NCBI RefSeq assembly: GCF_003856525.1
Contig: NZ_RJVQ01000001.1
Span: 310,001-374,000, forward strand
Direction: 5' to 3'
Origin: Vibrio viridaestus
GTDB taxonomy: Bacteria; Pseudomonadota; Gammaproteobacteria; Enterobacterales; Vibrionaceae
DNA length: 64,000 bases
Notes under the pieces: generated by a model
The model's input: the letters and a program-made list of their open reading frames with translations, nothing else
Database searches by the model: none
Told to the model about the DNA's origin: nothing
Translations under genes and position numbers: made by a program
Part shown: positions 37,248 through 47,124 of the stretch, piece by piece
Position numbering within the stretch: the stretch's first letter is position 1
How the letters are laid out: every line of letters starts with the position of its first letter

Positions 37248-38468
37248 ATGCAAGACACACTAACAGTTGTGCTCGCTGGAGGTATCGGTTCCCGCCTATC
37301 ACCTCTGACAGATAACAGAGCGAAACCAGCTGTTCCATTTGGGGGCAAATATCGAATCATCGATTTTACACTAACGAACTGCCTTCATTCTGGGCTAAGA
37401 AAAATCCTCGTATTAACTCAATACAAATCACACTCCTTGCAAAAACATCTGCGCGATGGATGGTCGATTTTTAATCCCGAACTGGGCGAATACATCACTG
37501 CAGTACCACCTCAAATGCGCAAGGGCGGTGCATGGTACGAAGGCACAGCAGACGCTATCTATCATAACTTATGGCTGTTATCACGCAGTGATGCAAAGTA
37601 CGTCGTAGTGCTTTCAGGTGATCATATTTACAAAATGGATTACGCGGCCATGTTAGAAGAGCACAAAGCACAAAATGCGGTGGCAACTATCGCCTGTATG
37701 GATGTACCTCGCAATGAAGCTTCTTCTTTTGGCATCATTACTGTAGACGAACAGTACAAAGTAACTTCTTTTATAGAAAAGCCCAAAGATCCGCCACCGA
37801 TGCCAAACAACCCAGACAGAAGTTTGGTATCCATGGGAATCTATATTTTCAACATGGACATACTTCAAGAAGCACTTATCAATGATGCCAAACTTGAAGA
37901 TTCAAGCCATGATTTTGGTCGGGATATACTTCCAGAACTTATCAAGACCAATCAGGTACTTGCTTACAATTTTGGTGGTGATAAGGGACGCGTTGCCAAA
38001 GACAGTTACTGGCGTGATGTAGGTACCATTGACTCTTATTATCAGGCGAATATGGATCTGCTAGAACCAATGCCGCCGATGAATCTCTACCAGAAGGATT
38101 GGGGAATCAGAACATATGAACCTCAATATCCACCAGCAAGAACGGTTTCCTCAGCAACAGGTAATGAAGGTATTTTCATTAACTCAATTATCGCAAACGG
38201 CGTGATTAATTCAGGCGGTTCGGTTCATCACTCAATTATTTCTTCGAATGTCAGAATCCATGATAGTGCCACAGTCTCTGATTCTATCATTTTTGATGAT
38301 GTGACCATTGGCGAAGGATGCCAGTTAGCAAACTGCATCATCGATAAACATGTCACGATACCGCCAAATACCGAAATCGGTATTGACAGGAAAGAAGATG
38401 CAAAACGATTTCATATTTCTGAAAAAGGTATTGTAGTCATTCCTGAAGGATACAAGTTCGACCAATAA
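37248..38468 (+). CDS. glgC: Glucose-1-phosphate adenylyltransferase
   Basis: 406 residues, matching the Vibrio form rather than the 431-residue E. coli enzyme. The N-terminal nucleotidyltransferase domain has GGIGSRLSPLT, RAKPAVPFGGKYRIIDF and the later VVLSGDHIYKMDY with the catalytic Asp. The C-terminal left-handed beta-helix shows hexapeptide-like repeats (SIIFDDVTIGEGCQL). It makes ADP-glucose, the first committed step of glycogen synthesis. The start is the ATG after AGGGAGA; an ATG 30 bp earlier is in frame but has no Shine-Dalgarno. The other glg genes are not in the window. Confidence 0.95.
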   Translation: MQDTLTVVLAGGIGSRLSPLTDNRAKPAVPFGGKYRIIDFTLTNCLHSGLRKILVLTQYKSHSLQKHLRDGWSIFNPELGEYITAVPPQMRKGGAWYEGTADAIYHNLWLLSRSDAKYVVVLSGDHIYKMDYAAMLEEHKAQNAVATIACMDVPRNEASSFGIITVDEQYKVTSFIEKPKDPPPMPNNPDRSLVSMGIYIFNMDILQEALINDAKLEDSSHDFGRDILPELIKTNQVLAYNFGGDKGRVAKDSYWRDVGTIDSYYQANMDLLEPMPPMNLYQKDWGIRTYEPQYPPARTVSSATGNEGIFINSIIANGVINSGGSVHHSIISSNVRIHDSATVSDSIIFDDVTIGEGCQLANCIIDKHVTIPPNTEIGIDRKEDAKRFHISEKGIVVIPEGYKFDQ

Positions 38469-38500
38469 TGATATTATTCTTCCAGAGAACATAAAGAAAA

Positions 38501-38528
38501 CGCCACACTAAATTCCAATAGTGTGGCG
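38501..38528. other. Hairpin downstream of glgC
   Basis: CGCCACACTA (38501-38510) and TAGTGTGGCG (38519-38528) form a perfect 10-bp stem. The T-rich side is on the minus strand, so it is a poor terminator for glgC and may be an mRNA 3'-end structure. Confidence 0.45.
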
Positions 38529-38732
38529 TACTAATAAAATGTATTAGCTTAATCAGGAAACACTATTATGAGCTTTTACAATAAATCTAAAAACAGTAAA
38601 TCTTAAGAATATATATTCCCCTTTTTTGTGCCATCCCCTCATTTTGAGCACAATATGATTGAAATGACGACTGGAAAGTTAGATATATAACTTTATTGAA
38701 AATTTACTCATTTTATTAAGGTCTAGATGTAA

Positions 38733-39188
38733 ATGGATAAGACAACTCGTACCATTCCTGCGCACAAGCATGTCGCACTCGTTGCCCACGATAACTGTAA
38801 AAAAGAGTTACTGAAATGGGTATCTGATAATAAAGAAAAATTACAGAAGCACTTCCTTTATGCTACCGGAACTACTGGTTATCTGCTGAGCAAAGAAACG
38901 GGCTTAGCAATAAAAAGTCTGATTAGCGGTCCTATGGGAGGCGACCAACAATTAGGTTCGCTTATTGCTGAAAAAGAAATTGATGTATTGGTTTTCTTTT
39001 GGGATCCACTGAACTCTGTTCCACATGACCCAGATGTAAAAGCACTGCTTAGAATCGCCAGCGTGTGGAATATCCCTATTGCAACCAACCAAGCTAGTGC
39101 TGATTTTATCTTTGCATCAGCGTTGATCGACTCTGAAGTGGATATTTTAATCCCAGACTACGACTCATATCTCAATAAGCGCAAATAA
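38733..39188 (+). CDS. mgsA: Methylglyoxal synthase
   Basis: 151 residues, the same length as E. coli MgsA. The MGS-like fold motifs are visible: [12 protein letters not shown] (with catalytic-site His), [10 protein letters not shown] for phosphate binding, [11 protein letters not shown] with the catalytic Asp, and VFFWDPLN. It converts dihydroxyacetone phosphate to methylglyoxal, bypassing lower glycolysis when phosphate is short. The gene ends 1 bp before the convergent helicase gene, so its terminator must lie inside that gene. Confidence 0.95.
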   Translation: MDKTTRTIPAHKHVALVAHDNCKKELLKWVSDNKEKLQKHFLYATGTTGYLLSKETGLAIKSLISGPMGGDQQLGSLIAEKEIDVLVFFWDPLNSVPHDPDVKALLRIASVWNIPIATNQASADFIFASALIDSEVDILIPDYDSYLNKRK

Positions 39189-39189
39189 G

Positions 39190-41301
39190 TTACTTAATCT
39201 GTCTGATCGGATAATGTCCCGAACGAAGCTCCTCTACAAAAGAGGAGCCTTTGTTATTAAACGCAATCCACAATTTCTCTTTTGCTCTCGTCATCGCCAC
39301 ATAGAATAATCGTCGCTCTTCAGCATTCGGGTATGACTCATGCTTGCTGGTAAGAACATTATTTAAATGCCTGTTCTTAACTTTCGCTGGGAATTGTCCA
39401 TCATCAACATTAAGAATAAACACATAATCGGCCTCTTTCCCTTTTGCCGCATGACAAGTCATAAATTTTAGGGACAAGTTACGATAGCGCTCTTGCCAGT
39501 CCTCAAATAGCTCAGGTTTGTGATAGTGATTTCGGCCTAGCAATAGAACCGATTTGTGGCTTTTCGATCCTCGGTTCAGATCGTCCAACGTTTTCTCAAG
39601 CTTAATTTGGTTCAGCAAGTATGCTCTTGGTTTTTTTACCGTCGTAAAACTGTGTAACTCTTTGACTAACTGCTCTGGGTTTTTCTGTATAAATTGATTC
39701 GCGACATCACCAATCTTATTGTTAAAGCGATAGGTTGTATCCAAATAAGAAATAACCGAGTTAGGGAAACGAATCTTAAAATCAGTCGTTAGATTCACAT
39801 CTGAGCCAGCAAACTCATAGATTGATTGCCAATCATCGCCGACAGCAAATAAGATCGCTCCATTTTGTTTAGAAGTCTTAGCACATAACGCTTCCACTAA
39901 CTCTAACCGTTCGGGCGATATATCCTGGTATTCGTCAACCATAATATGAGTCCATAGGGAATCATATTTTCCTCTTTTCACTAACTTAGTTGCCTCAGAA
40001 ATCATCAGGTTAAAGTCAAGATGGTTCTCCTGTTTTAACATCTGACTCCAGGCCAAATAGCAAGGCCAACAGAGTGAAAGTTCACTATTCAAGCGCGTAA
40101 AATCATTGTCATTTACAATACTTTCCTGAATATCTTTTTTGCTCATATTTATCATGGCTAAAACATCAAGCTGCTTGACCAGCCATGAAATTAACTTTTC
40201 GTCTTCAACGTGGCTTCCAAGTTCATCATCGCCAGTAATGTACGCTATGGGCCATTGAGTTAAATGCTTTTGCCAACGTTTGTAGTTAGTTGGAGTCATC
40301 CAATGCTTCTTCAGCCAATCCATAACCCATGCCGCTTTCGCTTCGTCGTTGGTCGCTAAAGGAGAAATATCAACGCTTTCTTCATTAGAGGATTTAATAA
40401 TACTAAGACCGAGCTGATGAAAAGTTGAAACAGTGACATGTTTTGCGGCAGGACCGACACGGCTACGTAATCGCTCAGACATCTCCATCGCGGCTTCTTT
40501 GCCGAACGCAAGCAAAAGTATTTCTTCCGGCTTAGCCAAACCACTTTCGATCAGGTAAGCAACCCGAGCGGTCAATACGCTCGTTTTACCCGAACCCGCT
40601 CCGGCTAAAATCAGGTTATTATCATCATTAAGTAAAACGGCTCTTTGTTGTGATTCATTCAGTGGCGAAGATTCGATTTGAGAGAATAGATCACGCCATC
40701 GCTCACGTTCTTTGTAGAGCCATGACGTATTTCTATTCTCTAGTAACTGTTCTGAGTTGGTATACCAAATAGCAATTTCCTGAGACAGTTCAGGTAAACG
40801 CTGTTGAATGTGTTTAATCGATAGAGACAGGTCATCCAACCCAGCACTAACTCCAGCATGCCATTCTTCCAATCTCGAATGCGATAGATACGAGTTAAGC
40901 TCAAGCAAATCAGAGAGATCAGACTGCCATTTTGGCATATAGTTAGCTAAAGCCTCACATTGTTCCTGATGCCACTGACGGTATTGTTCTACAGCTAGAC
41001 GAGCAAAATCTTCACACTGCTGCCATGGTAGCCCTCGCACGAGCCAACTAATGCGCTGGTCACCTTCAGTATGCGAATAAAACTCCAGCTCTCCCCAACA
41101 GATACCACGTCGAACTCTGACAGATCCATCCCACAACAGGAAAGGGATATGTTCTTCCGCTAACTCCGAGCTTACAACAATCGTTTTTTCGACTAATTCG
41201 ACCTGATGGTATTCATCGTGAATGAAATACTGCGCACTTTTGCTGGCTTTTAACAACATCGGAGCTACTCTAACTTGAAATTCAGACATTAATTGAACCA
41301 T
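39190..41301 (-). CDS. helD: DNA helicase IV (UvrD/Rep superfamily)
   Basis: About 703 residues. A family-specific N-terminal domain (about 1-215) precedes the UvrD-like helicase core with Q-motif SQQRAV, Walker A AGAGSGKTS, DEYQD motif II, GDDWQSIYEFAGS, and C-terminal HAAKGKEADYV and VAMTRAKEKLWIA. It is a 3'-5' DNA helicase similar to E. coli HelD. The start is uncertain: ATG at 41301, ATG at 41289 or GTG at 41316, none with a strong Shine-Dalgarno. The 3' end carries a hairpin that probably terminates mgsA. Confidence 0.9.
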   Translation of the reverse strand: MVQLMSEFQVRVAPMLLKASKSAQYFIHDEYHQVELVEKTIVVSSELAEEHIPFLLWDGSVRVRRGICWGELEFYSHTEGDQRISWLVRGLPWQQCEDFARLAVEQYRQWHQEQCEALANYMPKWQSDLSDLLELNSYLSHSRLEEWHAGVSAGLDDLSLSIKHIQQRLPELSQEIAIWYTNSEQLLENRNTSWLYKERERWRDLFSQIESSPLNESQQRAVLLNDDNNLILAGAGSGKTSVLTARVAYLIESGLAKPEEILLLAFGKEAAMEMSERLRSRVGPAAKHVTVSTFHQLGLSIIKSSNEESVDISPLATNDEAKAAWVMDWLKKHWMTPTNYKRWQKHLTQWPIAYITGDDELGSHVEDEKLISWLVKQLDVLAMINMSKKDIQESIVNDNDFTRLNSELSLCWPCYLAWSQMLKQENHLDFNLMISEATKLVKRGKYDSLWTHIMVDEYQDISPERLELVEALCAKTSKQNGAILFAVGDDWQSIYEFAGSDVNLTTDFKIRFPNSVISYLDTTYRFNNKIGDVANQFIQKNPEQLVKELHSFTTVKKPRAYLLNQIKLEKTLDDLNRGSKSHKSVLLLGRNHYHKPELFEDWQERYRNLSLKFMTCHAAKGKEADYVFILNVDDGQFPAKVKNRHLNNVLTSKHESYPNAEERRLFYVAMTRAKEKLWIAFNNKGSSFVEELRSGHYPIRQIK
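39228..39254 (+). terminator. Probable mgsA terminator inside helD
   Basis: GCTCCTCT (39228-39235) and AGAGGAGC (39241-39248) form an 8-bp stem with a 5-nt loop, followed by CTTTGTT. It lies 40 bp after mgsA, within the last codons of helD. Confidence 0.55.
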
Positions 41302-41404
41302 TGTTGACCAGTTCACTACTTTCGTAACGAATATTTATTTAGATCAGTGTATTAATTGGTTAAGCTGATAGCCTAACACTTTTCTGTTTGAGTGGTTAAA
41401 AAAA

Positions 41405-43558
41405 GTGAGACTTATTAGCTTGTTACTCAGTTATTGGACGAATAAAACCATCAACTACGCAATTATGATATTTATTGCGTTGATGGGGATAGCTGTACCG
41501 ACCTATTACTACAGCTTAAATACATGGATGACTCCGCTAATTCTGGGTGTAATTGCCGCAGCCTTAACAGAGCAAGATGAGAGCTTAACAGGTCGCCTAA
41601 AAGCCAACTTCTTAACGCTTATTTGCTTCGCCATTGCCACGTTTTCGATACAACTTTTATTCAACTACCCCATATTATTTGCTATTGGTCTTTTTTCATC
41701 AACCTTTGGCTTTATCATGTTGGGCGCAATTGGTCCCAGATACGCAAGCATTGCATTTGGCTCTCTACTGATTGCTGTTTACACCATGCTTGGCGCCAAA
41801 ATGAGTCCTAATTTTTGGTTTCAACCCGTACTTCTTTTAACAGGTGCTGCGTGGTATTACCTTCTTTCATTTGCATGGGCCGTATTTTTTCCAAGAAGAC
41901 CGATCCAACAGAGTCTGTCCGATGTATTCAATAACATCTCAAACTACATCGAAATGAAAAGCGAATTGTTTCATCCAACAGAGCAGATGGAGCTACAGCC
42001 GTATCGGATTAGAGAAGCTAATTTGAATGCGTCAACAGTTATGGCGCTTAACCATTGTAAAGCTACGCTAGTAGCTCGTTCAAAACGTGGCGTGATACGC
42101 AGTTCAAACGATAAGTACCTCAAAGTCTATTTTCTTGCTCAGGACATACATGAGCGCGTTACCTCTTCTCACTATCGCTACCAAGATCTTGCACAGCAGT
42201 TCTTGCATTCAGATATTCTATTTCGATTTAAATTTCTTATGCTGGAACAGGCAAAAGCATGCAGACATATTGCAGAAGATTTAAAGCTTGGTAGGACTTA
42301 TGAACATACCGATGCAACATCTCAAGCGTTAAAAGAACTGCAAGACTCTATGGCTTATCTTAAAAGCCAGCATAATCCTCAGTTGAAACCATTACTTAAC
42401 CAGTTGGGATATCTATTTAACAACCTATCAACAGTAGAAAGGCTACTCAACAATATTAGTAAACCTCATATAGAAACGATCGACGAGAACGAGCTCAGCG
42501 ATAATTCACCTCATTCACTCAAAAATATGGGGCAAAGAGTACTTGATAACCTGAATAAGGAATCCATTGTATTCAGACACGCTATCCGCATGTCGATCGC
42601 CTTAACTTCGGGCTATCTCATTCTTCAGTTGTTTGATTTACCTCTTGGCTATTGGATTATGCTGACAACCCTATTTGTCTGCCAACCGAACTTCTCATCG
42701 ACAAAACAACGTATCGTTCTTAGGGTCATAGGCACAATATCTGGACTTCTCATCGGTTCGTTGATGTTAACCCTGTTCCCGTCACAGTTAAGTCAATTCG
42801 CGATGATTATCGTTACTGGCGTTCTGTTCTTTGCTTTTAGAATTAATAATTACGCCTACGCGACGGGATTTATCACAATACTGGTTCTTTTTTGCTTTAA
42901 TCAATTTAGCGTTGGTTTAGCCGTAGTAATTCCCCGACTTATTGACACCATTATTGGTTGTGCGCTGGCAGTCGGTGCCGTAGCTTACATTTTGCCCGAT
43001 TGGCATTCCAAAAAGATACATAAAAGCATGGCTGATGCCATCGATAAAAATATGCATTATCTCGATCAAATCATCGTTCAATATCGTATCGGTAAAAAAG
43101 ACAACCTTAACTATCGTATTGCTCGTCGAGATGCTCACAACCAAGACGCAGCGCTTACCTTTTCAGTAAACAATATGATTGCTGAGCCCGGCAAATATCG
43201 CACCTCAGTCAACGAAGCATTTCGCTTTCTAACTTTAACACATGCATTGCTAAGCTATATCTCTACATTGGGCGCACATCGCACTCGGCTAGACGACATA
43301 GCGACACACAAGTTGATTCAAGATGCTCATAAGGTTATTCATCAACACCTTGAGCAGATAACGCTACAACTTGCTAATTCAAACCTATCTGAAGATAAAC
43401 AAAAGATCGATAACCTTGATCTGGAGAAAAGACTAACGGAATGGCGAGAGGAAGATAGTGACTCAGTTCGACTTATTTTACAGCAATTACATCTAATCTA
43501 TCGGATGATTCCAGAACTTTACTCACTCAGCAGCAAGTTTACTGCTCGCGTTAATTGA
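41405..43558 (+). CDS. yccS: YccS/YhfK-family inner membrane protein (FUSC)
   Basis: 717 residues with the YccS architecture: an N-terminal membrane block (about 15-155), a cytosolic region (about 160-390), a second membrane block (about 395-520) and a C-terminal cytosolic domain. The start of each block has the family patterns TPLILGVIAAALTEQDESLTGR and GYWIMLTTLFVCQPNF. These relate to AaeB-type aromatic acid efflux, but YccS function is not established. It uses a GTG start. Confidence 0.9.
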   Translation: MRLISLLLSYWTNKTINYAIMIFIALMGIAVPTYYYSLNTWMTPLILGVIAAALTEQDESLTGRLKANFLTLICFAIATFSIQLLFNYPILFAIGLFSSTFGFIMLGAIGPRYASIAFGSLLIAVYTMLGAKMSPNFWFQPVLLLTGAAWYYLLSFAWAVFFPRRPIQQSLSDVFNNISNYIEMKSELFHPTEQMELQPYRIREANLNASTVMALNHCKATLVARSKRGVIRSSNDKYLKVYFLAQDIHERVTSSHYRYQDLAQQFLHSDILFRFKFLMLEQAKACRHIAEDLKLGRTYEHTDATSQALKELQDSMAYLKSQHNPQLKPLLNQLGYLFNNLSTVERLLNNISKPHIETIDENELSDNSPHSLKNMGQRVLDNLNKESIVFRHAIRMSIALTSGYLILQLFDLPLGYWIMLTTLFVCQPNFSSTKQRIVLRVIGTISGLLIGSLMLTLFPSQLSQFAMIIVTGVLFFAFRINNYAYATGFITILVLFCFNQFSVGLAVVIPRLIDTIIGCALAVGAVAYILPDWHSKKIHKSMADAIDKNMHYLDQIIVQYRIGKKDNLNYRIARRDAHNQDAALTFSVNNMIAEPGKYRTSVNEAFRFLTLTHALLSYISTLGAHRTRLDDIATHKLIQDAHKVIHQHLEQITLQLANSNLSEDKQKIDNLDLEKRLTEWREEDSDSVRLILQQLHLIYRMIPELYSLSSKFTARVN

Positions 43559-43643
43559 TATTATTAACACAACAATGACAAAGCTTGGACAATTCATAAG
43601 TGCTTACAATTTACACTACTCAGGTATTTTGGGAGATTTTCTA

Positions 43644-43862
43644 ATGAATTGTACAAGCTATCATTACAAAGTTACCGGAGATTACCAACAGGTCTCAGAT
43701 GAAACTTTTGACGAAGTGATTTCAACCTTAAAGCAACTCTCTCCGGTGCAATTGCGTTTTTTGAAAGAACAGATTCAGGACTCTTTGGATGAGAGTGAAG
43801 AAGAATTGTTGACAGTAGAAGAATTAGACACAATAGCAGAGTTATTCTCAGCGAGAAGTTGA
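43644..43862 (+). CDS. Small acidic protein, function unknown
   Basis: 72 residues from the ATG that follows GGGAG at 8-nt spacing; the reading frame is open 69 bp further upstream without a better start. The protein is soluble, helical and acidic at the C-terminus (DESEEELLTVEELDTI). No family was recognised. It follows yccS by 85 bp on the same strand. Confidence 0.6.
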   Translation: MNCTSYHYKVTGDYQQVSDETFDEVISTLKQLSPVQLRFLKEQIQDSLDESEEELLTVEELDTIAELFSARS

Positions 43863-43932
43863 GCTTGCTATTTGGTTCTTTGAACCCTAAAATGATTAAA
43901 AATTGTACGAATCGTTATTGGTGAGATAACTC

Positions 43933-44223
43933 GTGAATTCTTCTATTCAATCTGGATACAATATGATTAACCAAGCGTCTCAGACTGCCACAAAAGCAGC
44001 CCAAGAGATTCAGGCCAACGCTGTCCAGAATAAAGAGGATTCCTTCCGTGCTGGAGGAATAGAAAACTTACCATCTCAAGTTAATCAATCAACCCCATCA
44101 TCTCAAAACAACACCGACCCTTTATTAGATTTAAGTCAAGCCGTTCAGTACAATCGGGTTGGTACCAACATTGTTCAAAAGAACCAAGAGATGATTGGTT
44201 CACTGCTCGATGTAAGAGTCTAA
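43933..44223 (+). CDS. Small Ser/Gln/Asn-rich protein, function unknown
   Basis: 96 residues with a GTG start preceded by GGTGAG; an internal ATG at 43963 is an alternative. The composition is low in hydrophobics and high in Gln, Asn and Ser, with a C-terminal helix VQYNRVGTNIVQKNQEMIGSLLDVRV. That helix recalls the C-terminal coiled segments of flagellar hook/rod proteins, a weak resemblance only. A hairpin overlaps the stop codon (44214-44237). Confidence 0.55.
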   Translation: MNSSIQSGYNMINQASQTATKAAQEIQANAVQNKEDSFRAGGIENLPSQVNQSTPSSQNNTDPLLDLSQAVQYNRVGTNIVQKNQEMIGSLLDVRV

Positions 44224-44248
44224 GCAACTAGACTCTTCATACTTCACT

Positions 44249-45727
44249 TTATCTTAAAGTCAGTTCCGGCCATAATTGTTCGAGGTCTAGATGAGCCTCA
44301 ATTGCATCAGCAATGCGGTCAATGGCTAATTCTTTGTTCGTTTGGTGATCAAATTCTTGAATTGTTTGTGCCCCAGCCCACTGACAAATTGCTTTAGTAA
44401 CATCAAACTCATCGAAGAGACCGTGTAAATAACAACCCAATACTTGATTGGTAGAACTCAGATAGCCATCAAAACCATCGTCTTCCAACTGAATCAAAGG
44501 TTGGTCTTCAGAATCAGGCTCTAAGGTCGACTCTCCGACATGAATCTCATAGCCTTTAACAACATACTGAGATCCTGAGAGAGAGAGCTTGCCAACAACA
44601 TTGGTCAAATGCTTTTGCTGAGTAAGAACAGTATTGATATCTAACAGCCCCAACCCTTCACTCTTCCCTGAGTCTCCTTCTACACCAAACGGGTCATCAA
44701 TGGTTTTACCCAACATCTGGTAACCACCGCAGATACCCAATACTTTTCCACCAAATCTGAGATGTCGGTAAATATCTTGATCCCAGCCTTGGGATTTCAG
44801 GTATGCGAGATCGGCTCGCGTAGACTTAGAACCAGGTAAAATAACCAGATCGAGACCCTCAATACGTTCCCCCTTTTGAATATAACGCAGATCTATATCT
44901 GGGTTCTTTCGCAGAACATCAAAGTCAGTATGATTGCTTATACGGGAAAAAATAGGTACACCAACACGTATCTGAACTTTATCTGACAGGTTCTGACTTT
45001 TATCGATCGCATCTTCCGCCTCAAGATCAAAACCGTGCAAATAAGGTAGTACCCCCAATACGGGCTTACCTGTTTTCTCCTCTAGCCAGTCTAAGCCTGG
45101 CTGCAAAATAGATAGATCACCCCGAAAACGGTTTATAACGAATCCAACCACTCTTTGCTGCTCACTCGGTGAAAGTAGTTCTAATGTGCCGTATAGGTGT
45201 GCAAATACGCCGCCTTTGTCGATATCTGCCACTATGATGACGGGTATATCAGCTTCCTCAGCAAATCCCATGTTGGCAATATCATTATGCCGTAGGTTAA
45301 TTTCCGCTGGACTCCCCGCACCTTCAACCATCACACTATCGTAGGCTGACAGCAGTTTATTATAAGAGTCCATGACAGTTGCTTTCGCGACTTTCTTATA
45401 ATCGTGATAGGCGTTGGCCTCCATATTAGTAATCGCTCGTCCCTGTAATATTACCTGAGCTCCCGTATCCGAATTGGGCTTTAATAAGACAGGGTTCATA
45501 TGTACCGTCGGAGCAATTCCACAAGCGAGGGCTTGTACAGCTTGAGCTCGACCGATTTCGCCACCATCAGCCGTTACAGCACTATTAAGAGCCATATTTT
45601 GTGGTTTAAAAGGCGCAACTTTGATGCCTTTACGCTTAAGTACTCGGCACAGCCCAGCGACAAGTACGCTCTTGCCTGCATCGGAAGTTGTTCCCTGAAC
45701 CATTAATGTTTTCAATGATGATTTCAT
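44249..45727 (-). CDS. cobQ: Cobyric acid synthase
   Basis: 492 residues. The N-terminal dethiobiotin-synthase-like domain has the P-loop GTTSDAGKS (12-20), [13 protein letters not shown] and [14 protein letters not shown]. The C-terminal glutaminase domain has the catalytic Cys in [10 protein letters not shown] and the His in CYLHGLFD. It amidates adenosylcobyrinic a,c-diamide at four carboxylates in cobalamin synthesis. No other cob/cbi gene is in the window. Confidence 0.94.
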   Translation of the reverse strand: MKSSLKTLMVQGTTSDAGKSVLVAGLCRVLKRKGIKVAPFKPQNMALNSAVTADGGEIGRAQAVQALACGIAPTVHMNPVLLKPNSDTGAQVILQGRAITNMEANAYHDYKKVAKATVMDSYNKLLSAYDSVMVEGAGSPAEINLRHNDIANMGFAEEADIPVIIVADIDKGGVFAHLYGTLELLSPSEQQRVVGFVINRFRGDLSILQPGLDWLEEKTGKPVLGVLPYLHGFDLEAEDAIDKSQNLSDKVQIRVGVPIFSRISNHTDFDVLRKNPDIDLRYIQKGERIEGLDLVILPGSKSTRADLAYLKSQGWDQDIYRHLRFGGKVLGICGGYQMLGKTIDDPFGVEGDSGKSEGLGLLDINTVLTQQKHLTNVVGKLSLSGSQYVVKGYEIHVGESTLEPDSEDQPLIQLEDDGFDGYLSSTNQVLGCYLHGLFDEFDVTKAICQWAGAQTIQEFDHQTNKELAIDRIADAIEAHLDLEQLWPELTLR

Positions 45728-45924
45728 CGTTTACTCATAAATTCTGTATTGACTGCATGATAAGCAACTAGGCTTTAGAGCTCAACGCAGGTGTAATATT
45801 GTTATCGCTGGTCAATAATAGAGATAGCCGCTACACAATACCAAATGTTTTTACTCTGTTTTTTTCTGATTTTTATGTATTCTTAATGTATTAAATACAA
45901 GAAATTAAGCATGAGACTGACACT

Positions 45925-46443
45925 ATGGCATCACAAATATCTAAATGGCTCATCCCATTCGCTCTCATTTCGTCTTCTGCGTATGCCAATAACTTTGATT
46001 ATAATTATTTTGAGTTCCGCGTAGGTTCAAGTCCGCAGTCTATGGGAGCAGAGTACAGTGTGAGCTTGACCGACAACTTTCATGCTCTCGCACGATTGGA
46101 CTCCCAATTTGAACATGATGGCGATGCTGCGGGAGGTATTGGGTTTAATGGGCCGCTAAACGATTTCGTCGATATATACGGTCAGGCTCTGGGGCATTAC
46201 GTCGATTACCCCAATGATGAAAATAAAAGCTCAGAAACACTACTAGAACTTAATGTAGGCCTGAGGCTTTGGATTGCAGAAAAATTAGAGACCGAGATAA
46301 AAGTCGGTACGATTGACGATCATTCCATCTTTAACGCTGGTATTAGATTTCATTCGACCGATCAATTATCGTTGGGGGCGGGTTTTGTGAATAACGGTAT
46401 TTGGGGTCCACAAATCGAGATGAACGTTCGGGCACTATTTTGA
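45925..46443 (+). CDS. Small outer-membrane beta-barrel protein, function unknown
   Basis: 172 residues with a Sec signal peptide (1-21, cleaved at AYA-NN). The remainder alternates polar and hydrophobic residues in about eight strands and ends in ALF, with the terminal Phe expected of outer membrane barrels. It resembles OmpA/OmpX-size barrels in layout only; no family can be named. It is 19 bp upstream of the PilZ gene on the same strand and may share its transcript. Confidence 0.7.
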   Translation: MASQISKWLIPFALISSSAYANNFDYNYFEFRVGSSPQSMGAEYSVSLTDNFHALARLDSQFEHDGDAAGGIGFNGPLNDFVDIYGQALGHYVDYPNDENKSSETLLELNVGLRLWIAEKLETEIKVGTIDDHSIFNAGIRFHSTDQLSLGAGFVNNGIWGPQIEMNVRALF

Positions 46444-46462
46444 GTCTTAGGCAGGTGAATCA

Positions 46463-47122
46463 ATGGTCCATCAGCAATACATGGAAAAATTGTTAGAGTT
46501 TATTCCAGCAGGAACGAAAGTGTTCATCACTTTAGAATTTGGTGAAAGTGAAACCTATAATTTTCAGTCTCAGCTGATTGGCTATAAAAATCACCAATGC
46601 ATTATTATTGATTATCCTAAACGAGTCCTTCAAGATCTTATCATTCGAAAGCTAAGAAATATAAGGGCGACGGTAAGAGCCAAAAGCAACTCCGAGTTAG
46701 GTCATGTCATTGCATTCAGAACAAATATTCTCGATATCTCTACACAACCGTTTCCCATGATATTTCTAAAAATGCCTCATGATTATATGTCTAAGGCAAT
46801 ACGAGAACACCATCGATTTAAGTTTAGCGTTCCTGTAGAAGTCCATGAGAACGAACGGTGCCATAAAGGAAGACTAATAGACTTTTCTGTATCTGGGTGT
46901 GGTGTTTTGATGGATATGCCCTCTTTCATCGAACAAGGTGACGAAGTTGAGATTAAAATGGCATTAATTGGTGAAAACAATAGCCATTTTACCGGTAAAG
47001 TGATCAATATAATTCCACATAAATCTAACTGCGTTCTGGGTGTATCTTTTGATGATGTGATGCCTTTCGACACAGACTTAAAATCCGCCCTTTTTGAGCA
47101 CTGCCACCCAGATGTAAATTGA
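46463..47122 (+). CDS. PilZ-domain c-di-GMP receptor (YcgR-like)
   Basis: 219 residues. N-terminal YcgR_2-type domain (about 1-105) and C-terminal PilZ domain (about 112-215). Both c-di-GMP motifs are intact: RxxxR in REHHR (about 114-118) and DxSxxG in DFSVSGCG (about 138-145). Proteins of this layout bind c-di-GMP and act on the flagellar motor or other targets. The gene ends 2 bp before the convergent luxQ. Confidence 0.9.
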   Translation: MVHQQYMEKLLEFIPAGTKVFITLEFGESETYNFQSQLIGYKNHQCIIIDYPKRVLQDLIIRKLRNIRATVRAKSNSELGHVIAFRTNILDISTQPFPMIFLKMPHDYMSKAIREHHRFKFSVPVEVHENERCHKGRLIDFSVSGCGVLMDMPSFIEQGDEVEIKMALIGENNSHFTGKVINIIPHKSNCVLGVSFDDVMPFDTDLKSALFEHCHPDVN

Positions 47123-47124
47123 TA

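Noticed and set aside
38501-38528. Standard terminator of glgC
   Set aside because: The stem is good but the T-rich side is on the opposite strand.
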